A stretch of DNA of 64,000 bases. Source: Apostichopus japonicus. Its lineage: Eukaryota > Echinodermata > Holothuroidea > Aspidochirotida > Stichopodidae. Under the pieces are notes generated by a model. It was not told the DNA's origin, made no database searches, and saw only the letters and a program-made list of their open reading frames with translations. Below, piece after piece: positions 26,540 through 40,900 of the stretch. The position numbers were made by a program, and so were the translations under genes. The number at the start of each line of letters is the position of its first letter. Within the stretch, counting starts at the first letter, position 1. The DNA lies in contig NC_092571.1 of the NCBI RefSeq assembly GCF_037975245.1, positions 9,214,501 to 9,278,500 of the forward strand, written 5' to 3'.

Positions 26540-26552
26540 GCACATTAATCGG
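26540..26552 (+). repeat. Monomer junction with a 5-bp deletion (third)
   Basis: This is the third copy of the CGATT-deleted junction, again preceded by a TTTGATTG monomer and followed by a CATATG monomer. It is the last one I can see. Confidence 0.85.
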
Positions 26553-29500
26553 TACCGCACATATGATTGATCGGTACCGCACATTCGATTGATCGGTACA
26601 ACACATTCGATTGATCGGTACCGAACATTCGATTGATCGGTACCGAACATTCGATTGATCGGTAACGCACATTCGATTGATCGGTACCGCACATTCGATT
26701 GATCGGTACCGAACATTCGATTGATCGGTAACGCACATTCGATTGATCGGTACCGAACATTCGATTGATCGGTACAGAACATTCGATTGATCGGTAACGC
26801 ACATTCGATTGATCGGTACCGAACATTCGATTGATCGGTACCGAACATTCGATTGATCGGTACCGAACATTCGATTGATCTGTACAACACATTCGATTGA
26901 TCAATACCGCACATTCGATTGATCGGTACCGAACATTCGATTGATCGGTACCGCACAATCGATTGATCGGTACCGAACATTCGATTGATCGGTATCGAAC
27001 ATTCGATTGATCAATACCGCACATTCGATTCATCGGTACGGTACCGAACATTCGATTGTTCGGTATCGCACATTAGTTGATCGGTACCGCACATTCGATT
27101 GATCGGTACCGCACATTCGATTGATCGGTACCGCATATTCGATTGTTCGGTACCGCACATTCGATTGATCAATACCGCACATTCGATTGATCGGTACCGC
27201 ACATTCGATTGATCGGTACCGAACATTCGATTGATCGGTATCGCACAATCGATTGATCGGTACCGAACATTCGATTGATCAATACCGCACATTGGATTTA
27301 TCGGTACCGCACATTCGATTGATCGGTACCGAACATTCGATTGATCGGTACCGCACATTTGATTGATCGGTAACGAACATTCGATTCATCGGTACCGCAC
27401 AATCGATTGATCGGTACCGAACATTCGATTGATCAATACCGCACATTGGATTTATCGGTACCGCACATTCGATTGATCGGTACCGAACATTCGATTGATC
27501 GGTACCGCACATTCGATTGATCGGTACCGCACATTCGATTCATCGGTACGGTACCGAACATTCGATTGTTCGGTATCGCACATTAGTTGATCAGTACCGC
27601 ACATTCGATTGATCGGTACCGCACATTCGATTGATCGGTACCGCATATTCGATTGTTCGGTACCGCACATTCGATTGATCAATACCGCACATTCGATTGA
27701 TCGGTACCGCACATTCGATTGATCGGTACCGAACATTCGATTGATCGGTACTGCACATTCGATTGATCGGTACCGCACATTCGATTCATCGGTACGGTAC
27801 CGAACATTCGATTGTTCGGTATCGCACATTAGTTGATCGGTACCGCACATTCGATTGATCGGTACCGCACATATGATTCATCGGTACCGTACATTCGATT
27901 CATCGGTACCGCACATTCGATTGTTCGGTACCGCACATTCGATTGTTCGGTACCGCACATTCGATTGATCGGTATCGAACATTCGATTGATCGGTACCGC
28001 ACATTCGATTGATCGGTACCGCACATTCGATTGATCGGTACCGAACATTCGATTGATCGGTACCGCACATTTGATTGATCGGTATCGCACATTCGATTAA
28101 TCGGTACCGCACATATGATTGATCGGTACCGCCCATTCGATTGATCGGTACCGAACATTCGATTGATCGGTACCGAACATTCGATTGATCGGTAACTCAC
28201 ATTCGATTGATCGGTACCGCACATTCGATTGATCGGTACAACACATTCGATTGATCGGTACCGATCATTCGATTGATCGGTAACGCACATTCGATTGATC
28301 GGTACCGAACATTCGATTGATCGGTACCGAACATTCGATTGATCGGTACCGCACATTCGATTGATCGGTACCGAACATTCGATTGATCGGTACCGCACAA
28401 TCGATTGATCGGTACCGAACATTCGATTGATCGGTACTGAACATTCGATTGATCAATACCGCACATTCGATTCATCGGTAACGAACATTCGATTGATCGG
28501 TACCGCACATTCGATTGATCGGTACCGAACATTCGATTGATCAATACCGCACATTCGATTGATCGGTACCGCACATTCGATTGTTCGGTACCGCACATTC
28601 GATTGTTCGGTACCGCACATTCGATTGATCCGTATCGAACATTCGATTGATCGGTACCGCACATTCGATTGATCGGTACCGCACATTCGATTAATCGGAA
28701 CCGCACATTCGATTGATCGGTACCGAACATTCGATTGATCAATACCGCACATTCGATTGATCGGTACCGCACATTCGATTGATCGGTACCGAACATTCGA
28801 TTGATCGGTATTGAACATTCGATTGATCGGTAGCGATCATTCGATTGATCGGTACCGAACATTCGATTGATCGGTACCGAATATTCGATTGATCGGTACC
28901 GAACATTCGATTGATCGGTACCGAACATTCGATTGATCGGTACCGCACATTCGATTGATCGGTACCGAACATTCGAATGATCGGTACCGCACAATCGATT
29001 GATCGGTACCGCACATTCGATTGATCGGTAACGAACATTCGATTGATCGGTACCACACATTCGATTGATCGGTAACGAACATTCGATCGATCGGTACCGC
29101 ACATTCGATTGATCGGTACCGAACATTCGATTGATCAATACCGCACATTCGATTGATCGGTACCGCACATTCGATTGTTCGGTACCGCACATTCGATTGT
29201 TCGGTACCGCACATTCGATTGATCCGTATCGAACATTCGATTGATCGGTAACGAACATTCGATTGATCGGTACCGCACAATCGATTGATCGGTACCGAAC
29301 ATTCGATTGATCAATACCGCACATTGGATTTATCGGTACCGCACATTCGATTGATCTGTACCGAACATTCGATTGATCGGTACCGCACATTCGATTGATC
29401 GGTACAACACATTCGATTGATCGGTACCGAACATTCGATTGATCGGTAACGCACATTCGATTGATCGGTACCGCACATTCGATTGATCGGTACAACACAA

Positions 29501-32500
29501 TCGATTGATCGGTACCGAACATTCGATTCATCGGTACCGAACATTCGATTGATCGGTACCGAACATTCGTTTGATCGGTACCGAACATTCGATTGATCGG
29601 TACCGCACAATCGATTGATCGGTACCGAACATTCGATTGATCGGTAACGAACATTCGATTGATCAATACCGCACATTCGATTGATCGGTAACGAACATTC
29701 GATTGATCGGTACCACACATTCGATTGATCGGTACCGCACATTCGATTGTTCGGTACCGCACATTCGATTGATCCGTATCGAACATTCGATTGATCGGTA
29801 CCGCACATTCGATTGATCGGTACCGCACATTCGATTAATCGGAACCGCACATTCGATTGATCGGTACCGAACATTCGATTGATCAATACCGCACATTCGA
29901 TTGATCGGTACCGCACATTCGATTGATCGGTACCGAACATTCGATTGATCGGGATCGCACATTCGATTGATCGGTACCGCACATTCGATTGATCGGTACG
30001 GTACCGAACATTCGATTGTTCGGTATCGCACATTAGTTGATCGGTACCGCACATTCGATTGATCGGTACCGCACATTCGATTGATCGGTACCGCACATTC
30101 GATTGATCGGTACCGCACATTCGATTGATCGGTACCGCACATTCGATTGATCGGTACCGAACATTCGATTGATCGGTAACGCACATTCGATTGATCGGTA
30201 CCGAACATTCGATTGATCGGTAACGCACATTCGATTGATCGGTAACGCACATTCGATTGATCGGTACCGAACATTCGATTGATCGGTACCGAACATTCGA
30301 TTGATCGGTACTGTACCGAACATTCGATTGTTCGGTATCGCACATTAGTTGATCGGTACCGCACATTCGATTGATCGGTACCGAACATTCGATTGATCGG
30401 TACCGCACATTCGATTGATCGGTACAACACATTCGATTGATCGGTACCGCACATTCGATTGATCGGTACCCTACATTCGATTGATCGGTACCGAACATTC
30501 GATTAATCGGTAACGCACATTCGATTGATCGGTACCGAACATTCGATTGATCGGTACCGAACATTCGATTGATCGGTACCGCACATTCGATTGATCGGTA
30601 CCGCACATTCGATTAATCGGTACCGCACATTCGATTGATCGGTACCGAACATTCGATTGATCAATACCGCACATTCGATTGATCGGTACCGCACATTCGA
30701 TTGATCGGTACCGAACATTCGATTGATCGGTAACGCACATTCGATTGATCGGTACCGCACATTCGATTCATCGGTACGGTACCGAACATTCGATTGTTCG
30801 GTATCGCACATTAGTTGATCGGTACCGCACATTCGATTGATCGGTACCGCACATTCGATTGATCGGTACCGCACATTCGATTCATCGGTACCGCACATTC
30901 GATTGATCGGTACCGCACATTCGATTGTTCGGTACCGCACATTCGATTGTTCGGTACCGCACATTCGATTGATCGGTATCGAACATTCGATTGATCGGTA
31001 CCGCACATTCGATTGATCGGTGGTACCGAACATTCGATTGTTCGCTACCGCACATTCGATTGATCGGTAACGCACATTCGATTGATCGGTACCGAACATT
31101 CGATTGATCGGTACCGAACATTCGATTGATCGGTACCGCACAATCGATTGATCGGTACCGAACATTCGATTGATCGGTAACGAACATTCGATTGATCGGT
31201 ACCACACATTCGATTGATCGGTAACGAACATTCGATTGATCGGTACCGCACATTCGATTGATCGGTACCGAACATTCGATTGATCAATACCGCACATTCG
31301 ATTGATCGGTACCGCACATTCGATTGTTCGGTACCGTACATTCGATTGTTCGGTACCGCACATTCGATTGATCCGTATCGAACATTCGATTGATCAATAC
31401 CGCACATTCGATTGATCGGTACCGCACATTTGATTGATCAATACCGCACATTCGATTGATCGGTACCGCACATTCGATTGATCGGTACCGAACATTCGAT
31501 TGATCGGGATCGCACATTCGATTGATCGGTACCGCACATTCGATTGATCGGTACGGTACCGAACATTCGATTGTTCGGTATCGCACATTAGTTGATCGGT
31601 ACCGCACATTAGATTCATCGGTACCGCACATTCGATTCATCGGTAACGAACATTCGATTGATCGGTACCGCACATTCGATTGATCGGTACCGAACATTCG
31701 ATTGATCAATACCGCACATTCGATTGATCGGTACCGCACATTCGATTGTTCGGTAACGCACATTCGATTGTTCGGTACCGCACATTCGATTGATCCGTAT
31801 CGAACATTCGATTGATCGGTACCGCACATTCGATTGATCGGTACCGCACATTCGATTAATCGGAACCGCACATTCGATTGATCGGTACCGAACATTCGAT
31901 TGATCAATACCGCACATTCGATTGATCGGTAACGCACATTCGATTGATCGGTACCGAACATTCGATTGATCGGGATCGCACATTCGATTGATCGGTACCG
32001 CACATTCGATTGATCGGTACGGTACCGAACATTCGATTGTTCGGTATCGCACATTAGTTGATCGGTACCGCACATTCGATTGATCGGTACCGCACATTCG
32101 ATTGATCGGTACCGCACATTCAATTGATCGGTACCGCACATTCGATTGATCGGTACCGCACATTCGATTGATCGGTACCGAACATTCGATTGATCGGTAA
32201 CGCACATTCGATTGATCAGTACCGAACATTCGATTGATCGGTACCGAACATTCGATTGATCGGTAACGCACATTCGATTGATCGGTACCGCACATTCGAT
32301 TGATCGGTACCGAACATTCGATTGATCGCTACCGAACATTCGATTGATCGGTACCGAACATTCGTTTGATCGGTAACGCACATTCGATTGATCGGTACCG
32401 CACATTCGATTGATCGGTACCGAACATTCGATTGATCGGTACCGATCATTCGATTGATCGGTACCGAACATTCGATTGATCGGTACCGAACATTCGATTG

Positions 32501-32840
32501 TTCGGTACCGCACATTCGATTGTTCGGTACCGCACATTCGATTGATCCGTATCGAACATTCGATTGATCGGTACCGCACATTCGATTGATCGGTACCGCA
32601 CATTTGATTGATCAATACCGCACATTCGATTGATCGGTACCGCACATTCGATTGATCGGTACCGAACATTCGATTGATCGGGATCGCACATTCGATTGAT
32701 CGGTACCGCACATTCGATTGATCGGTACCGAACATTCGATTGATCAGTACCGCACATTCGATTGATCGGTACCGCACATTCGATTGATCGGTACCGCACA
32801 ATCGATTGATCGGTACCGAATATTCGATTGATCAATACCG

Positions 32841-35800
32841 CACATTGGATTTATCGGTACCGCACATTCGATTGATCGGTACCGAACATTCGATTGATCG
32901 GTACCGCACATTCGATTGATCGGTAACGAACATTCGATTGATCGGTACCGCACAATCGATTGATCGGTACCGAACATTCGATTGATCAATACCGCACATT
33001 GGATTTATCGGTACCGCACATTCGATTGATCGGTACCGAACATTCGATTGATCGGTACCGAACATTCGATTGATCGGTACCGCACATTCGATTGATCGGT
33101 ACCGAACATTCGATTGATCGGTACCGCACATTTGATTGATCGGTATCGCACATTCGATTAATCGGTACCGCGCATATGATTGATCGGTACCGCACATTCC
33201 ATTGATCGGTACAACACATTCGATTGATCGGTACCGAACATTCGATTGATCGGTAACGCACATTCGATTGATCGGTACCGCACATTCGATTGATCGGTAC
33301 AACACATTCGATTGATCGGTACCGAACATTCGATTCATCGGTACCGATCATTCGATTGATCGGTACCGAACATTCGTTTGATCGGTAACGCACATTCGAT
33401 TGATCGGTACCGCACATTCGATTGATCGGTACCGAACATTCGATTGATCGGTACCGAACATTCGATTGATCGGTACCGCACATTCGATTGATCGGTACCG
33501 CACATTCGATTCATCGGTACGGTACCGAACATTCGATTGTTCGGTATCGCACATTAGTTGATCGGTACCGCACATTCGATTGATCGGTACCGCACATTCG
33601 ATTGATCGGTACCGAACATTCGATTGATCGGTACCGCACATTTGATTGATCGGTATCGCACATTCGATTAATCGGTACCGCGCATATGATTGATCGGTAC
33701 CGCACATTCGATTGTTCGGTACCGCACATTCGATTGATCCGTATCGAACATTCGATTGATCAATACCGCACATTCGATTGATCGGTACCGCACATTTGAT
33801 TGATCAATACCGCACATTCGATTGATCGGTACCGCACATTCGATTGATCGGTACCGAACATTCGATTGATCGGGATCGCACATTCGATTGATCGGTACCG
33901 CACATTCGATTGATCGGTACGGTACCGAACATTCGATTGTTCGGTATCGCACATTAGTTGATCGGTACCGCACATTAGATTCATCGGTACCGCACATTCG
34001 ATTCATCGGTAACGAACATTCGATTGATCGGTACCGCACATTCGATTGATCGGTACCGAACATTCGATTGATCAATACCGCACATTCGATTGATCGGTAC
34101 CGCACATTCGATTGTTCGGTAATGCACATTCGATTGTTCGGTATCGCAAATTAGTTGATCGGTACCGCACATTCGATTGATCGGTACCGCACATTCGATT
34201 GATCGGTACCGCACATTCGATTGATCGGTACCGCACATTCGATTGATCGGTACCGCACATTCGATTGATCGGTACCGAACATTCGATTGATCGGTAACGC
34301 ACATTCGATTGATCAGTACCGAACATTCGATTGATCGGTACCGAACATTCGATTGATCGGTAACGCACATTCGATTGATCGGTACCGCACATTCGATTGA
34401 TCGGTACCGAACATTCGATTGATCGCTACCGAACATTCGATTGATCGGTACCGAACATTCGTTTGATCGGTAACGCACATTCGATTGATCGGTACCGCAC
34501 ATTCGATTGATCGGTACCGAACATTCGATTGATCGGTACCGATCATTCGATTGATCGGTACCGAACATTCGATTGATCGGTACCGAACATTCGATTGTTC
34601 GGTACCGCACATTCGATTGTTCGGTACCGCACATTCGATTGATCCGTATCGAACATTCGATTGATCGGTACCGCACATTCGATTGATCGGTACCGCACAT
34701 TTGATTGATCAATACCGCACATTCGATTGATCGGTACCGCACATTCGATTGATCGGTACCGAACATTCGATTGATCGGGATCGCACATTCGATTGATCGG
34801 TACCGCACATTCGATTGATCGGTAACGCACATTCGATTGATCGGTACCGCACATTCGATTGATCGGTACCGAACATTCGATTGATCGCTACCGAACATTC
34901 GATTGATCGGTACCGAACATTCGTTTGATCGGTAACGCACATTCGATTGATCGGTACCGCACATTCGATTGATCGGTACCGAACATTCGATTGATCGGTA
35001 CCGATCATTCGATTGATCGGTACCGAACATTCGATTGATCGGTACCGAACATTCGATTGTTCGGTACCGCACATTCGATTGTTCGGTACCGCACATTCGA
35101 TTGATCCGTATCGAACATTCGATTGATCGGTACCGCACATTCGATTGATCGGTACCGCACATTTGATTGATCAATACCGCACATTCGATTGATCGGTACC
35201 GCACATTCGATTGATCGGTACCGAACATTCGATTGATCGGGATCGCACATTCGATTGATCGGTACCGCACATTCGATTGATCGGTAACGCACATTCGATT
35301 GATCGGTACCGCACATTCGATTGATCGGTACCGAACATTCGATTGATCGCTACCGAACATTCGATTGATCGGTACCGAACATTCGTTTGATCGGTAACGC
35401 ACATTCGATTGATCGGTACCGCACATTCGATTGATCGGTACCGAACATTCGATTGATCGGTACCGATCATTCGATTGATCGGTACCGAACATTCGATTGA
35501 TCGGTACCGAACATTCGATTGTTCGGTACCGCACATTCGATTGTTCGGTACCGCACATTCGATTGATCCGTATCGAACATTCGATTGATCGGTACCGCAC
35601 ATTCGATTGATCGGTACCGCACATTTGATTGATCAATACCGCACATTCGATTGATCGGTACCGCACATTCGATTGATCGGTACCGAACATTCGATTGATC
35701 GGGATCGCACATTCGATTGATCGGTACCGCACATTCGATTGATCGGTACCGAACATTCGATTGATCAATACCGCACATTCGATTGATCGGTACCGCACAT

Positions 35801-35861
35801 TCGATTGATCGGTACCGCACAATCGATTGATCGGTACCGAATATTCGATTGATCAATACCG
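32841..35861 (+). repeat. Right-domain HOR copy R1 (3,021 bp)
   Basis: The copy runs between successive CACATTGGATTTATCGG anchor monomers that follow a GAATATTCG monomer (32841 and 35862). Markers then follow in a fixed order: a second TTGGATTTATCGG near 32,996, GTACAACAC monomers, CGATCATTCG, the indel cassette, GATCCGTATCG, GATCGGGATCG and GATCGCTACC. It is 924 bp (42 monomers) longer than R2, all due to the local 462-bp triplication at its right end. Confidence 0.85.
34355..35740 (+). repeat. 462-bp (21-monomer) tandem triplication
   Basis: Three consecutive copies of a 462-bp block lie inside R1. The diagnostic GATCGCTACC monomer occurs at 34421, 34883 and 35345, exactly 462 bp apart, and the CGATCATTCG, GTTCGG-GTTCGG, GATCCGTATCG, TTTGATTGATCAATACC and GATCGGGATCG monomers recur at the same spacing. 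The block is exactly 21 monomers with no net indel. HOR copy R2 has one copy at this place, so the triplication is recent and local. End points are uncertain by a few monomers because flanking consensus monomers are alike. Confidence 0.92.
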
Positions 35862-37958
35862 CACATTGGATTTATCGGTACCGCACATTCGATTGATCGG
35901 TACCGAACATTCGATTGATCGGTACCGCACATTCGATTGATCGGTAACGAACATTCGATTGATCGGTACCGCACAATCGATTGATCGGTACCGAACATTC
36001 GATTGATCAATACCGCACATTGGATTTATCGGTACCGCACATTCGATTGATCGGTACCGAACATTCGATTGATCGGTACCGAACATTCGATTGATCGGTA
36101 CCGCACATTCGATTGATCGGTACCGAACATTCGATTGATCGGTACCGCACATTTGATTGATCGGTATCGCACATTCGATTAATCGGTACCGCGCATATGA
36201 TTGATCGGTACCGCACATTCCATTGATCGGTACAACACATTCGATTGATCGGTACCGAACATTCGATTGATCGGTAACGCACATTCGATTGATCGGTACC
36301 GCACATTCGATTGATCGGTACAACACATTCGATTGATCGGTACCGAACATTCGATTCATCGGTACCGATCATTCGATTGATCGGTACCGAACATTCGTTT
36401 GATCGGTAACGCACATTCGATTGATCGGTACCGCACATTCGATTGATCGGTACCGAACATTCGATTGATCGGTACCGAACATTCGATTGATCGGTACCGC
36501 ACATTCGATTGATCGGTACCGCACATTCGATTCATCGGTACGGTACCGAACATTCGATTGTTCGGTATCGCACATTAGTTGATCGGTACCGCACATTCGA
36601 TTGATCGGTACCGCACATTCGATTGATCGGTACCGAACATTCGATTGATCGGTACCGCACATTTGATTGATCGGTATCGCACATTCGATTAATCGGTACC
36701 GCGCATATGATTGATCGGTACCGCACATTCGATTGTTCGGTACCGCACATTCGATTGATCCGTATCGAACATTCGATTGATCAATACCGCACATTCGATT
36801 GATCGGTACCGCACATTTGATTGATCAATACCGCACATTCGATTGATCGGTACCGCACATTCGATTGATCGGTACCGAACATTCGATTGATCGGGATCGC
36901 ACATTCGATTGATCGGTACCGCACATTCGATTGATCGGTACGGTACCGAACATTCGATTGTTCGGTATCGCACATTAGTTGATCGGTACCGCACATTAGA
37001 TTCATCGGTACCGCACATTCGATTCATCGGTAACGAACATTCGATTGATCGGTACCGCACATTCGATTGATCGGTACCGAACATTCGATTGATCAATACC
37101 GCACATTCGATTGATCGGTACCGCACATTCGATTGTTCGGTAATGCACATTCGATTGTTCGGTATCGCAAATTAGTTGATCGGTACCGCACATTCGATTG
37201 ATCGGTACCGCACATTCGATTGATCGGTACCGCACATTCGATTGATCGGTACCGCACATTCGATTGATCGGTACCGCACATTCGATTGATCGGTACCGAA
37301 CATTCGATTGATCGGTAACGCACATTCGATTGATCAGTACCGAACATTCGATTGATCGGTACCGAACATTCGATTGATCGGTAACGCACATTCGATTGAT
37401 CGGTACCGCACATTCGATTGATCGGTACCGAACATTCGATTGATCGCTACCGAACATTCGATTGATCGGTACCGAACATTCGTTTGATCGGTAACGCACA
37501 TTCGATTGATCGGTACCGCACATTCGATTGATCGGTACCGAACATTCGATTGATCGGTACCGATCATTCGATTGATCGGTACCGAACATTCGATTGATCG
37601 GTACCGAACATTCGATTGTTCGGTACCGCACATTCGATTGTTCGGTACCGCACATTCGATTGATCCGTATCGAACATTCGATTGATCGGTACCGCACATT
37701 CGATTGATCGGTACCGCACATTTGATTGATCAATACCGCACATTCGATTGATCGGTACCGCACATTCGATTGATCGGTACCGAACATTCGATTGATCGGG
37801 ATCGCACATTCGATTGATCGGTACCGCACATTCGATTGATCGGTACCGAACATTCGATTGATCAATACCGCACATTCGATTGATCGGTACCGCACATTCG
37901 ATTGATCGGTACCGCACAATCGATTGATCGGTACCGAATATTCGATTGATCAATACCG
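35862..37958 (+). repeat. Right-domain HOR copy R2 (2,097 bp)
   Basis: This is the shortest HOR copy, matching R1 at +3,021 bp up to the triplication and collinear with it afterwards at +2,097 bp. Its length is 95 monomers plus 7 bp, which equals two +4 cassettes (near 36,540 and 36,945) and one -1 junction (GCAAATTAGTTG near 37,170). It lacks the roughly 704-bp (32-monomer) section found in R4, so it is close to a minimal unit of this HOR family. Confidence 0.85.
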
Positions 37959-40900
37959 CACATTGGATTTATCGGTACCGCACATTCGATTGATCGGTAC
38001 CGAACATTCGATTGATCGGTACCGCACATTCGATTGATCGGTAACGAACATTCGATTGATCGGTACCGCACAATCGATTGATCGGTACCGAACATTCGAT
38101 TGATCAATACCGCACATTGGATTTATCGGTACCGCACATTCGATTGATCGGTACCGAACATTCGATTGATCGGTACCGAACATTCGATTGATCGGTACCG
38201 CACATTCGATTGATCGGTACCGAACATTCGATTGATCGGTACCGCACATTTGATTGATCGGTATCGCACATTCGATTAATCGGTACCGCGCATATGATTG
38301 ATCGGTACCGCACATTCCATTGATCGGTACAACACATTCGATTAAACGGTACCGAACATTCGATTGATCGGTAACGCACATTCGATTGATCGGTACCGCA
38401 CATTCGATTGATCGGTACAACACATTCGATTGATCGGTACCGAACATTCGATTCATCGGTACCGATCATTCGATTGATCGGTACCGAACATTCGTTTGAT
38501 CGGTAACGCACATTCGATTGATCGGTACCGCACATTCGATTGATCGGTACCGAACATTCGATTGATCGGTACCGAACATTCGATTGATCGGTACCGCACA
38601 TTCGATTGATCGGTACCGCACATTCGATTCATCGGTACGGTACCGAACATTCGATTGTTCGGTATCGCACATTAGTTGATCGGTACCGCACATTCGATTG
38701 ATCGGTACCGCACATTCGATTGATCGGTACCGAACATTCGATTGATCGGTACCGCACATTTGATTGATCGGTATCGCACATTCGATTAATCGGTACCGCG
38801 CATATGATTGATCGGTACCGCACATTCGATTGATCGGTACCGCACATTCGATTGATCGGTACCGAACATTGGATTAATCGGTACCGCGCATATGATTGAT
38901 CGGTACCGCACATTCCATTGATCGGTACAACACATTCGATTGATCGGTACCGAACATTCGATTGATCGGTAACGCACATTCGAATGATCGGTACCGCACA
39001 TTCGATTGATCGGTACAACACAATCGATTGATCGGTACCGAACATTCGATTCATCGGTACCGATCATTCGATTGATCGGTACCGAACATTCGTTTGATCG
39101 GTAACGCACATTCGATTGATCGGTACCGCACATTCGATTGATCGGTACCGAACATTCGATTGATCGGTACCGAACATTCGATTGATCGGTACCGATCATT
39201 CGATTGATCGGTACCGAACATTCGATTGATCGGTACCGAACATTCGATTGATCGGTACCGAACATTCGATTGATCGGTACCGAACATTCGATTGATCGGT
39301 ACCGAACATTCGATTGATCGGTACCGCACAATCGATTGATCGGTACCGAACATTCGATTGATCGGTAACGAACATTCGATTGATCAATACCGCGCATTCG
39401 ATTGATCGGTAACGAACATTCGATTGATCGGTACCACACATTCGATTGATCGGTAACGAACATTCGATTGATCGGTACCGCACATTCGATTGATCGGTAC
39501 CGCACATTCGATTGTTCGGTACCGCACATTCGATTGTTCGGTACCGCACATTCGATTGATCCGTATCGAACATTCGATTGATCAATACCGCACATTCGAT
39601 TGATCGGTACCGCACATTTGATTGATCAATACCGCACATTCGATTGATCGGTACCGCACATTCGATTGATCGGTACCGAACATTCGATTGATCGGGATCG
39701 AACATTCGATTGATCGGTACCGCACATTCGATTGATCGGTACGATACCGAACATTCGATTGTTCGGTATCGCACATTAGTTGATCGGTACCGCACATTAG
39801 ATTCATCGGTACCGCACATTCGATTCATCGGTAACGAACATTCGATTGATCGGTACCGCACATTCGATTGATCGGTACCGAACATTCGATTGATCAATAC
39901 CGCACATTCGATTGATCGGTACCGCACATTCGATTGTTCGGTAACGCACATTCGATTGTTCGGTCCCGCACATTCGATTGATCCGTATCGAACATTCGAT
40001 TGATCGGTACCGCACATTCGATTGATCGGTACCGCACATTCGATTAATCGGAACCGCACATTCGATTGATCGGTACCGAACATTCGTTTGATCAATACCG
40101 CACATTCGATTAATCGGTACCGCACATTCGATTGATCGGTACCGCACATTCGATTGATCGGTACGGTACCGAACATTCGATTGTTCGGTATCGCACATTA
40201 GTTGATCGGTACCGCACATTCGATTGATCGGTACCGCACATTCGATTGATCGGTACCGCACATTCGATTGATCGGTACCGCACATTCGATTGATCGGTAC
40301 CGCACATTCGATTGATCGGTACCGAACATTCGATTGATCGGTAACGCACATTCGATTGATCAGTACCGAACATTCGATTGATCGGTACCGAACATTCGAT
40401 TGATCGGTAACGCACATTCGATTGATCGGTACCGCACATTCGATTGATCGGTACCGAACATTCGATTGATCGGTACCGCACATTCGATTGATCGGTACCG
40501 AACATTCGATTGATCGGTACCGAACATTCGATTGATCGGTACCGAACATTCGATTGATCGGTACCGAACATTCGATTGATCGGTACCGAACATTCGATTG
40601 ATCGGTACCGCACAATCGATTGATCGGTACCGAACATTCGATTGATCGGTAACGAACATTCGATTGATCGGTACCACACATTCGATTGATCGGTAACGAA
40701 CATTCGATTGATCGGTACCGCACATTCGATTGATCGGTACCGAACATTCGATTGATCAATACCGCACATTCGATTGATCGGTACCGCACATTCGATTGTT
40801 CGGTACCGTACATTCGATTGTTCGGTACCGCACATTCGATTGATCCGTATCGAACATTCGATTGATCAATACCGCACATTCGATTGATCGGTACCGCACA

